From Cyclostephanos tholiformis (Eukaryota > Bacillariophyta > Thalassiosirophyceae > Thalassiosirales > Thalassiosiraceae): a DNA stretch of 18,546 bases. A model generated the notes under the pieces. The model made no database searches and was not told the origin of the DNA. It worked only from the letters and a program-made list of their open reading frames with translations. The stretch spans positions 1-18,546 of the forward strand of contig JALLPB010000275.1 of assembly GCA_036939975.1 (NCBI GenBank), written 5' to 3'. Shown in pieces: positions 1 to 9,700 of this stretch (position 1 is its first letter; every line of letters starts with the position of its first letter). The translations under genes were made by a program, and so were the position numbers.

Positions 1-328
1 ATTAGTACTACGAAAAAATGAAAAAATTCGATCCACATGAATGAAAACCATCCGAGAATTCGGATGCAGTCGCCACTGAATTCAAAAACAGAGACTATTT
101 CGGATGCTGTCTGAAAAACGGATGCTATATAGACAACCCCAATATGATAGCTCAAGTTCCGAACAAACAATTTCTTCGTGAGGTACCTGAAATTCGGGGT
201 GACTGAACGGCGCCGAAACTTAAATGAGGGTATGGGGACAGACGTCCATAAAATATTGTGTATAGTAGTAGGATTATATGATTCATTCATATCCCAACCA
301 TCACGCAACATAAACAACAGAAGGTGAC
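1..328. other. Upstream region of the plastid-protein gene, no gene seen
   Basis: No open frame of note lies here. It should hold the promoter and 5' leader of the gene that starts at 329. The heptamer CGGATGC occurs three times on the + strand, at 61, 101 and 119, the first two within the longer match TTCGGATGC. I see no clear TATA box. Confidence 0.4.
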
Positions 329-1635
329 ATGTGTCGGCTTCGGTATTGCTTCGTATTGGCTTTGCTTCAGGGTGCAGTGACTTTCCAGCCGGTCCATCGT
401 TGCCCGTTGACGTCTTGCCGATCATGGAGGGGTGACTCCCCTTCGTCGGTGGTCACTTGTTTGCGTGCCTTGAGCGTGGACGAACTGAAGTCGGAACTAA
501 CCGATTATTTGCGAAAACGAGAAGAAGTAAATGCCGATGATGCCGCAAAATCGTGAGTTTCTCCTCCCTCCGCGTGCGCGTCGCATTATCTGTCGTTCGA
601 CAGCGCCGCGCTCGTTATTGATTTTTGATGTCGCAAACATCATCGACGTGATAACAGGGAAGTCGGCAAAGTGATCGGGGGTACTCGGGGTAATATCGTC
701 CTCGAGTACGTTTCCGGCGCCCCCAACAAGCAAAGAGTCCAGGAGGATGCGCCCGAAATATTCGATTATGATGAATTGATCAAATATAACTTTGCGCATC
801 TCGTTACGCCCATAATGGAAAATGGGGGGAGGAGGGCTATGTATCAACTCATGGACCTACCCGAGCCAGCTGCTCCGGCGCGTGTCACGAAGAAGAAGAG
901 CGCGCCGAAATTGGTGATTGATCGGACGGGAGAAACAGACGAGGCGAGATATTCTGGGCTGAAGATGACCCAGGCCTTGGATGACGACGCTATGGGGAAG
1001 GCCTTGGAAGAAGCGGCAAGGAAAGTGAGGGAGGGAGAGAGCTTGAGGAAAAGATTGGTAGAACAAGATTATGTCATGCCTTATGCGGGTGAGTTCCACG
1101 TGTTAGGGGTGATATAAGTTTAAAAGTCAACATATCCTTCCTTCTCAAACTTACGTCTGGTGCAAAAGACAACACCAATAAAGGCCCGAGACAAACGCCG
1201 CTTTGGACGCCGGAAAAGCTTGACGAGGCTGGAAAGAAGGCGGGGGAGGCCCAAGCGTGGGCACGTAAAGCACGTATGGGAGCATTGAAGAAGGATCCTT
1301 TCGAGGCATTGTCAGTAGAGGGTGAGCTTCGTTTGTACAGCATATTTGTGACTGTCATTATAAGTTGCGCGTATGGAAATTCCACCCCAAAAGCTTTGGA
1401 CATGATCGGATTAGCATCGAATGACTTAGTCCCGTTTAAGAATACCGCGTTGGCATTGATTCTTGCCGGGCTGGGATCTGCCATAGTCAACAGCGCGGGC
1501 CTCGCCCCGCCTCGCCGAAGGTCTTCCGTTATATGGGGCTTGAAAGGGTTGTTCGGGGGGCCGCTTGCGGTGATCCAACTGCGTGAACTTGATGTACTGA
1601 AAACAAACGAAGAGAGCGAAGGGCAAATTAGTTGA
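329..1635 (+). CDS. Plastid-targeted membrane protein of unknown function
   Basis: I build three exons, 329-552, 658-1088 and 1169-1635, separated by GTGAGT...ACAG and GTGAGT...AAAAG introns of 105 and 80 bp; phases agree and give 373 residues. Residues 1-18 form a hydrophobic signal peptide (MCRLRYCFVLALLQGAVT) followed by Phe-Gln-Pro and an Arg/Ser-rich stretch. In diatoms and relatives an aromatic residue just after signal cleavage directs proteins through the surrounding membranes into the plastid stroma. The mature part is charged and Lys-rich (about 60-270), with a WTPEKL segment near 231. Two hydrophobic segments follow, about 272-288 and 309-330, and then a short basic C-terminus. This suggests a membrane-anchored plastid protein. 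I recognise no catalytic motif or family. Exon structure is fairly secure; the targeting is inferred from the N-terminus; the function is unknown. Confidence 0.78.
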
Positions 1636-1982
1636 ATTCGACAATTTCCATGCAATATCTTGGAGTGGAAGTTCAAGCTAATTTATATATGAACAAAATC
1701 GAGCATGCTTATCGGGATTAACTACGAACTGAATATCATCAGACAGTTTTGGGGCGCTGCAACTAAGCCAGACGCCTCTCTGATCTCCGATTCACAATTG
1801 GAAGATGATTGCAAGATGATTGCACAAAATGTCTACTCAAATTCGATTCCGGAGAAGGCCCCCCAATTCGATGCAGATTGAAGTCACGGAGGAAATGAAG
1901 CTCCAATTTTTTTTTTCGCTCCGAAGTGATCAATGGTTACTTGTTCTCTCTTGATCCTGGGGTTGCGTCAATCAATAATTAC
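1636..1982. other. Intergenic stretch, no gene seen
   Basis: This is the 3' flank of the plastid-protein gene, facing the decayed gene on the other strand. It contains a perfect 11-bp tandem duplication (AAGATGATTGC at 1802-1812 and 1813-1823) and a run of ten T at about 1906-1916. I see no coding pattern. Confidence 0.4.
1802..1823. repeat. 11-bp perfect tandem duplication
   Basis: AAGATGATTGC is repeated twice with no gap. It is probably a small replication-slippage product with no evident function. Confidence 0.7.
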
Positions 1983-3120
1983 CTACACATCTATCGACAA
2001 CATTTCCTCCATAGATGGCTCCCCCATGTCTTCGACAGTAGGCCCCTTCATTTGAGGCAAAGTAGAATGCGAATAAATGCCACTAGAGGCGAGGCCGGAT
2101 GTGCTGACACTCCGTACCTGTCAACTATTTGGGGTGCAAGTAGCTCATGCGACTGTTCCTCTAGCTTCCTTTTCTTCGTTGCCTTTGTTATATCATCATG
2201 CTTCATCTTATACATGGCCCTTTTCTCGGGATCCACCGGTACGCCAGCATCCACTCGTTTCTTACGGTCTAAGTCCCCCCTGCGAGAACAATGTTTTTCG
2301 ATCATGATCTTGTGAAAGCCCTTTTCCCTCCCCCAGGCATGGGCGAGGACTTTCGACATCTTGTCTTGAGTAAAACGTTTATTAGTGTCCGTTCCTGCGA
2401 TAAGGGCCATTTCCAATACAGCGAGTTGCTTTTCCCATGATTCGAGCTGAGTTGCTTAAGACTTGGGAGGGCAGATGCCATGAGCGAGGCGTTCGTTTCT
2501 GCGATGCCATCCAGGAGCAAGCGATTCGTTTTCAACGAGATGCTTGAGTATGGGAATGAGCGTCTGATTATTATCCGCCTGATTCAACGTATGATCCTTT
2601 GGGGGAGACTTGCCTCTGCCAATCAGTTCTGTTTCCCATGCAAACGAGGCTGGCAAAATATGGTCGTACACACTCGAGCCAACGGGCTCGCATGTCGTCT
2701 GCTCTCCCTCTTTCTCCTTCTTCGTCTTTTTGCGCGGATCCTCCGGGAAGAGTCGCTCCCGCCAATGGCGCTTGCAGTACCCCTTGTGGAGCCCTGCGCT
2801 TGGCTGTTGCATCCAGGCGCCTTACATCGCTTGATTTTTGCACCGTGCTTTTGGCAGTGGCCTTGGGCCTTGACGATTCTCGTGCAGCCGGGGTTTTTGC
2901 AAATGCGCTTCTTCCGACAGGGATAATCAGTCAGTGGTTTGAACGAGCCCGAGGAGGCAGCGGCAAGCTGTTCCTCGATGTGTTGTGAGGGCGCAAGGAC
3001 ATAACCGTCCGCAGGAGTGTCGATTGCGAAGTTTTCAACTTCACCGTGGGCTACAATGTCGTTGGCAAGAATGGTAGCAATGGGGGACTTCGAATAAGGA
3101 GGTGCTGTGAGAGGTCTCAT
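1983..3120 (-). pseudogene. Decayed gene for a WRKY19-like Cys/His-finger protein
   Basis: From the ATG at 3120 the minus strand encodes an N-terminus and then two C-x4-C...C-x2-H fingers: CKNPGC...CQKHG near 2905-2845 and CKAPGC...CKRHW near 2840-2765. The second finger is split between two frames near 2785-2800. The new frame runs through a basic KK/EKE region to an in-frame TAA at 2458-2456, reopens at once (ATQLESWEKQLAVLEMALIA), and continues with KVLAHAWGREKGFHK and a charged tail. Near 2085 the coding look moves to a third frame, ending at TAG 1985-1983. Finger arrays of this kind, with a VLAHAWGRE-type downstream block, are known to me from diatom proteins of unclear role, perhaps DNA-binding. 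Two frame breaks plus a stop argue for a pseudogene. Alternatives are an intron removing the stop, or consensus errors at the G/C runs near both breaks. Confidence 0.6.
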
Positions 3121-3365
3121 TGCGGGGAAATACTTGGCGGGAAGTGGTTGTTCTTAAACCCCGACATTTTTAGACTCATGGGGGGTTAAGGGGGGAACAC
3201 ATTTTTGCCCCCCCCAAATAGATTCCTAAGAATCTCGCAGGTTGTATTGTGTCTATGACAACAAGCCAGCACATATCATGCTGTCAATGGTGGTTGAGTC
3301 TGTACAATAGTAGATGATCAAGAAAAAGAGGAAGGCCTATCATCAGGAGCCAATAAAATGTAAGA
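3121..3365. other. Intergenic stretch, no gene seen
   Basis: No coding frame is supported. It contains G-rich and C-rich runs (GGGGGG near 3179 and 3191, CCCCCCCC near 3208). The 13-mer TTCTTAAACCCCG at 3151-3163 reappears as its reverse complement at 17621-17633, which suggests a shared repeat fragment. Confidence 0.35.
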
Positions 3366-4091
3366 GATGAATTTTTTGAGGCCAAATGTGATCGGTTATT
3401 ACAACAACAATATGACGAAAAATGTGAGGGGGCAGTAAAGCCAAATGGATCATTGGATGTACCATAATCGGGTGATTTTAATTTGGGGGCTCAGCTCAGA
3501 GTGGCAAAGATAAATGCATACAGGATATGTCACAATGTGGGAAGAGGATATGAATAAGGGGAGGATGGATCTGCAAGGGAAGTGGTCCCATGCAGAGTTT
3601 GTTGAGCAGCTGGTCTTCGACATGATATTTCCTGAGCAGACTGTGGCTCATTGGGTATTGTTATATAACAATGAGGGTGAGTACAGGAGCGCTTGGAGCA
3701 GGTCTCTCTCTTCATTAAGCAGTTCGAACAATTTGCAACAAGAAGACGTCAGGAGTGGGACTTCAGTTATCAGTATGGAATCAACACTTTTTTGGAAAAC
3801 AAGATGGAGTCAAAGATTACTAAGGGGAACATACACAGCAGTTTTTTCTCCTGTCAATTGGATGGAAAGTTTCATGGCTCAATAAAAGCATTGGCAAAAT
3901 CATGATGCCAGTATTGCTATTACTTGCAAATGAATGAATTTATGGAGTGGAACATGACTAGCATAGTCCATTGCCTGGTTTGCAATGTCAATTTATGCCC
4001 TAATTGCATCAAGAAATGGAATGGGGTAGATATGCAGGATACCAATATAGTCTTGGACAATAGAGATGAGATAATGTGGTGTAATTTTTAG
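3366..4091 (+). pseudogene. Decayed transposase-like fragment with C-terminal Cys-rich domain
   Basis: Three + strand blocks join only across frame changes. The first (from 3366, DEFFEAKCDRLLQQQYDEK) meets TAA at 3465 and resumes (SGDFNLGAQLRVAKINAYR). The second, in another frame, covers about 3529-3690 (EFVEQLVFDMIFPEQ, LLYNNEGEYR). The third returns to the first frame at about 3690 (IKQFEQFATRRRQEWDFSYQ, ENKMESKITKGNIHSSFFS, QLDGKFHGSIKALAKS), meets TGA at 3903-3905 and continues as CQYCYY...HCLVCNVNLCPNCIKKW, to TAG at 4089-4091. The C-x2-C...C-x2-C-x4-C-x2-C pattern resembles the Cys-rich DNA-binding tail of piggyBac-type transposases, so I infer a dead mobile-element protein. No DDE triad is visible, so the family is tentative. 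It could also be another diatom repeat-encoded protein. Confidence 0.45.
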
Positions 4092-5143
4092 GTGCTTTGT
4101 TTCTTGTTACTGGTAGTACTACTTCTTGGAATACAAAACCTCCTAAGTTCAAACCTATTACTAGTCTCAAATATTTTTGGCGCATGTAGATTTGGTTTTT
4201 CTTGCCATTTCCCCTTTCTCAAAATCATCAGAAATGCTGGTATACACCTACATATGTACGATATAGGACCTGGTATGCATATTGAAATAGGCTTCAGTGA
4301 TTGTAAATGATGAAGAGATAAACAACATTTAAATGGTTCAAAATAAACAGCAGTCATATTTGTAAAAACCAAACATGTCATTTTGGTAGTTTATTGTGAA
4401 ATTGATGATGTATACCTCACCACCTCCTGGCACTCATCTTGAGTTTGACCCGGAAAACTCCCATGAGACATTCTGCGGGGAAAATGTACCAGGGAAGCCC
4501 CTCCAAAGTCACCACCATCATCATGATGGGAATATTTGCATAACGTGAGAAGTTGCCAATACTTAGCAAAACAAAATCACTCAGGCCCTCCCAACACCCT
4601 GACAAAGGGGCTCTCCATTTTGATTCACAGATCATTGTGATGCCAGTAACAGCAAGCTGTGAGTCCATTTTGGACCACATTGCACAGCATGTTGATGATG
4701 TGTCGTGCATTTAAATAGCTAATAAATAGTAAGAACAAATATATTCTCTATTTTTAATGACATAGACTTGTTGCGTAGCATGTTGGTCGAATGTCTCGGC
4801 GCCGCTGGGAGTGGGGCACCATGGCAGCCGTGGGATGATGACAGCCGCCATGGTCAGGGTGTGTGGGTTTTTACCTAGCTTCCGCCTAACTAATCACGTG
4901 TCAGGTGTCTCACAACCCCAAAACCAACCAAAAAATAACCACTGTCCAACCTCATATGTCTGCCAATTGGGGAAGCTTCAAGTTCCCATCCTGTGTGTAA
5001 TTATGGTTAGAAGATGTCTCCACTGTATGAACAAACAATTTTTCATATTGGGGTCGGTAGGCCAAGGTGAAGTGTCAGAAACCATGGTGGTGTTGTGTTT
5101 GTGGGGTATCTATTGTTTTTTTGTAAAATTTATTTAAGCAATT
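4092..5143. other. AT-rich gene-poor region, perhaps mobile-element debris
   Basis: Only short open frames are present. The longest is a minus-strand frame at 4417-4710 (97 codons), preceded directly by a stop and matching nothing I know. On the opposite strand 4408-4550 reads TSPPPGTHLEFDPENSHETF with a coding-like flavour before stops. Neither supports a gene call. The composition matches the flanking remnant DNA. Confidence 0.35.
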
Positions 5144-5470
5144 AGAGTTAGTAAGTAGAAAAAAAGTAAGCAAACTACATGCAAGGTGGTGACCAGTAAC
5201 AATTGTAATTTATTGTTACTGTAGAAACAGTATATGTGACCAGAAGAGGATTATTGGGTCTTTTGAGGTGCTGCAGAAATACTGTTGGATGCTAGAGTAA
5301 GTTAGTAGAAAAAAGTAAGCAATCTACATACTGCAAGATGAGTTGGCCTACATGATTGAGGGGTGGTGACCTGTAACAATTGTTATTTATTGTTACTGTA
5401 GAAACAGTATATTTGACCAGAAAGGGATTATTGGGTCTTGTGATGTGTTGCTGAAATACTGTTAAACGCT
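5144..5470. repeat. Diverged tandem duplication, two units of about 150 and 177 bp
   Basis: Unit 1 (5144-5293) and unit 2 (5294-5470) share, in the same order, a GTTAGTA...AGTAAGCAA block, GGTGGTGACC-GTAACAATTGT, TATTGTTACTGTAGAAACAG, GGATTATTGGGTCTT and a GAAATACTGTT end. Unit 2 has about 27 extra bases after CTGCAAG. Scattered substitutions show that the duplication is not recent. No coding frame crosses it. Confidence 0.75.
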
Positions 5471-5943
5471 GTTTATAAAGTCTGCTCTGTCTTAAATTTT
5501 ATTGAGGTACTACTGTTGTGTTGTTTTACAAAATATGACACATTATGTTGCAGAAGCATATACAAGTAAGAGTATCACTCTCTACACTCACATACACCCA
5601 AACTTCTTAATTCTAAGAAAAATTCTTGATACATCTTTGACAATAAAGCAGTCTTCCTATCTACAAGATGGTGTAAGAAATACTCATGATTCCCAATGCA
5701 CCCATTGGATTTGGTTTGATGATTTTTTTCCACCTTGTCATGGTGATATCATGGTTGTGTGGACCTCTGTGGTTTGTGTGTAGAGTTGCAAACCCAAGGT
5801 CTATGTAGGATTACACCAAAACTATTGTCCTTTTATCTACTGGTTTACGAGAAAGTGTGCTGTGAGAAATTGTTTAAACAACATTCCAATGGTTTTTTGA
5901 ATAGTATTTCCAGTACCAAAAATAAGAGTTCCTTGAATATTAA

Positions 5944-5983
5944 CTAAACCTCCTCCTAAATTGCAACTTTTTCAGAGGTTTAG
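5944..5983. repeat. Inverted repeat with 9-bp arms
   Basis: CTAAACCTC (5944-5952) and GAGGTTTAG (5975-5983) are exact reverse complements around a 22-base loop. It lies in non-coding DNA, and its function is unknown. Confidence 0.5.
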
Positions 5984-6578
5984 GTACAATTCTTTGTACT
6001 ATTGGGGTCCTATTTCATCAATGTGATTATGTGCTTTTTTCCAACACAAGACATGAGCGGGTGAGTGTTGATTTTAGATGCTCGCTGCTCTTGCCGCCCT
6101 CACAACCAGGTATGGTGCACATCAATGTGGGGCAAAAACTCTTCTCTTAAATTGTCACATTTTAAGAGATTTTATGAGTTTTTTTGATGTCCAAAAATTA
6201 AGACCTTTGAGTTACTTTGAGGTAAACCGAGTTTAATAGAAATCAAGTAAAAAAAACATCATGCTAGTTTAACCCCCCCGACAAAGTATATATTGATGCT
6301 ACGTAACTCCTTTCAGTATCATTGATATGTCCGCACCTATTGTTAAATGGGGTTTTGACTTAATCTGATGCACTTTTTCAACAAGTTGATAATGAAGAAA
6401 AAAAAAACACAACAATCCGGCATATGCATGTCTAATGAGTACATCTGGCTTGCGGAGGAATCACATCTTTGTGAATCCCTAGCTCACGGAGCATTTGTTC
6501 GTACTAAAGAAGGAAAGGCAAAGGCCCTATTGACTTGTCTTTGTTACTAAATATTGATCTTCCAGAGGAAGTCTCAAT

Positions 6579-6598
6579 AGTGCCACTGGAGTGGCACT
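6579..6598. repeat. 20-bp near-perfect palindrome, related copy at 17959
   Basis: AGTGCCACT and AGTGGCACT flank GG. A related palindromic piece, AGTGCC-ACTCCA-GGCACT, lies at 17959-17976, and both are followed by AAAT. They may be ends or cores of a small dispersed repeat. Confidence 0.5.
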
Positions 6599-6767
6599 AA
6601 ATGGATAACGAGATAGATGCACAAGATAGTTCAACTGTTGTTTAGTCTTTTTTGTCTTAACTGCAGTACTGTAACATGAAGCAGATCAAGTGAAATGTAA
6701 GAATTCTTGGCATCTCGTATAAAAGTTTGGATAAGAAAGTAATTTGTCATTTTTCGCACACTTAACA

Positions 6768-9700
6768 TCATTTCCTAGAATATGACGGAATGTAAAGACC
6801 TCCAGACTTTTTAGCAGGTCGATCATCATTCACTTTGGAAGTTTCGAAGATTTTGCCCATGAGCGCTACGTTGAAGGTCACACCTTTCTTTTTTATTGAA
6901 GCACCCTGTTTTGGAGTCTCAGTTAACTGCGTTCGGAGCCCCTCGTGCGAGCATGTAGAGCCTTCGGGGGACATTTCATCATTTGCATCCTTCGAGGACT
7001 TTACTGAGATGTAATCAGGCGATGAGGTTGCATGATTGTTTCCTTGGCACTTGTGTTTGTGTGCATCATTTGTTTTTTCCTTTCCCACACTTTGTAAGCG
7101 ATTTGTGGAGCATTTTACATGACAATGAGAGGGGTTTACAACAATATCACTCTCGCTATCAGATGCACAATTTGATGTACTTCTGAATGTGTCATTTGCC
7201 ATTCTTTTAGCTGTCAGAGCAACTCCAGCAAGATCAGCATGAGACAGGATTGGGTTAATCAAGCTTTTTGAATTGGGGGGAATGTAATATGTAGGTGCAA
7301 TCTTACACATTCCGATCTCTTCCTCCTCGTCACCTTCACTCTCGATTTCTTCACAAGCAATTTTTGTTGCAACTTCGACAATTTGACTTTGGCCACCCAT
7401 TTCTTCGTCAAAGTTGTCATCTCCTTGGGCAATCTGAGCGCCTCCCTTTGTATTACAGAACAAATCACCATGATTGATACCATGTGTATCAAATTCAATA
7501 TCACTGCCATCAATACTGTTCTCAATGTCACCAGAATTTTTCCTTGCGTCCTTGGGACCTTCATCTTCTTCAGCTGCAAGATCAAACAATTGCTCGTCAT
7601 TAAAGTTCTTCAACTGTTTGGCCAAATCAGCGATGTCATGTTCTTCGCTGGGATTATTTGAGGCCTTCCACTATAAATAGAGATCAGCACATGTACGTGA
7701 CTCTACCTTTGGTCGAAACGATTAACAAATAATTCATCCAACTTACCAACGACGACATAAAGGAGCCATCCTTGAACTTCAATAGATTTTCCACACCAAA
7801 TAACTCTCCTTTTCTGTTAGGATCGTTTGCAACACCCCGGAAGATTTGAGGCTGATTCTGCCCGTCAATGTTATTCCCAAGAGTTTGTTTTGTCAGTTGA
7901 ACCTTGTACACCTGTCTGGCATAGATAAGTTCTTCAATGGTTCCACGAGCGATCAGACGCACAGTGTCAACGTCTCGCTTTTGGCCGATCCTGCGAAAGT
8001 TGTGAAGACAAAAATCGATCAATCGTTTGACGTGAAGACATCCATAACTGTGAGAGAACTTACCTGTATGCTCTGTCTTGGGCCTGGTTATCACAGCTAG
8101 GGTTCCAGCTTGCTTCAGACAAAGGTGAAAAATAAGCAGTGAGCGTCTCCAAGAGGCAATATGTACCACAACACCACCTACGTCAATATGAGCTCTCACC
8201 GTCATAAATAATGACCTTATTCGCTGCAGTTAGATTCAGGCCGAGTCCACCAGCTTTGGTGCTTATGAGAAATATCTGAGTTTCGCCATTTTGAAATCGA
8301 TCTACCAGGCATTGCCTTTCAATGGGAACAGTCAGTGCCACATTAACATCAGAACTTGAAGTGCAATTCTTGCAATTGAGAGGTTAAACAACTTACCGTT
8401 GGGATGTAGGGGTCTTCAACGTAATTATACAGGTGATGAGACTCGGTAGATACGGGTAGGATTGTAATAGTCGAATTCCTTACCTGTCCATCTAATCGAA
8501 GATTTGTCCATCCTTGACACTGAATAGATGCAAAAGACAAAGTAGTCCGGGGAAAACACGCCCTCCTTAGATTTGATTCAGCCTTTAAAATGAAGGAATC
8601 GGAATCAAGCTTACCTTGATGTGGTTTTGAATTACATCCAAACATGCCGTTGAATATGAGAATACTAGAACGCGATTCCGTTTCCGCAGGTATCGTCTAA
8701 GGAGATAATCAAGAGTCCTCATTTTACCGGATAGTCTCATATGATCGTCCATAATCCCATCACTTTTCCAATACGTGCCCCCTGGTAACTCGCGTAATAC
8801 ATCTGGAGTGAGTGCGACTCTCGCAAATTCGAGCTTTCTCTTGGCTTGAATGCCTGTCTCACAACGATCGACTTGCAAAAGGCACGGGTGTGAGGCAATC
8901 TTATACAACTTGTTCATCGCAGCTAGTGTTGTGCACGTGGGACAACCTTGACAAGCAATATATTTATCTTCGATGATGTCTTCACTGATTTCACTCGGGT
9001 TTCCAATCGGTTTTTCATGCGACTGTATCCAAAGGATTGCGTCTGGATCGATTTCAGGCTCGCCAGGTTCGCCACGCCTTGGATTCCAAGGATACTTATA
9101 GCAGCATTTTTTCTTTGGTTCGAGCTCGTTCTTGTGACGTCGTTGGTAGTTCAATTGTTCTTTGTGCGTTTTCATTTTTTTGTACCCCCTGAAATATTGC
9201 ATGTTTATCCCACAATCGCACGGAGCGTTCCCAAATCGCAGATGTTGGTAATCCGGCAGAGCAATTACGTGACGATATATCTTCATTTGAATCTCAGTTA
9301 GCTCACAGAAGACAACTTTCTCTCTCTTCTGCGTAAGAGAATCCTTCAACACATCCTCTTTTTTGCGCTCGAGGTATGCTGGCCTCATTCGGTCTCTCAG
9401 CATCTGTTCACACTGCGCAGCTATTTGCAGGACCGCAACCTTAGCGTCCTTCGCTCGGGCATAAGTGATCGGCTTGGATATCTCATTACTGAAGCTATCC
9501 CAATCGCCGAGCAAATTGGGACGAACAAGATCCATAAGATAATATAGTTCATCATGGCGATTTTGCATCAAGGTCCCACTTCTCACAGAAGACATTATTT
9601 ATGATAGGTTAGCGAGCAATAAATAAAAATATTGCATAGATGACAAAAACAACTTACGTCATTCCAACCACCGGACAACCCGAGTTATCGCGTATGTCTG

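Larger units (their letters stand above)
5471..6767. other. AT-rich region downstream of the ATPase gene, no gene seen
   Basis: Only short random-looking open frames are seen (the longest about 93 codons, at 5502-5783, with no family likeness). It includes the 3' flank of the ATPase gene, a 9-bp-arm inverted repeat at 5944-5983 and a near-perfect palindrome at 6579-6598. The 60-codon frame at 6368-6550 has no recognisable features. Confidence 0.4.

Noticed and set aside
2480..2988. Plus-strand frames of 129-148 codons opposite the Cys/His-finger remnant
   Set aside because: The opposite strand carries the recognisable Cys/His spacing and family blocks. The plus frames show no family features.
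5502..5947. Short plus-strand frames of 93 and 62 codons
   Set aside because: They lie in AT-rich repeat-containing DNA with no family likeness and no splice-supported extension.
8369..8396. A 28-bp GTAAGT...GCAAG stretch as an intron, or an exon beginning at 8368
   Set aside because: 28 bp is too short for this gene's introns, and the resulting peptide breaks the conserved TPTxxRQ block. The 17-nt micro-exon model fits both length and motif.
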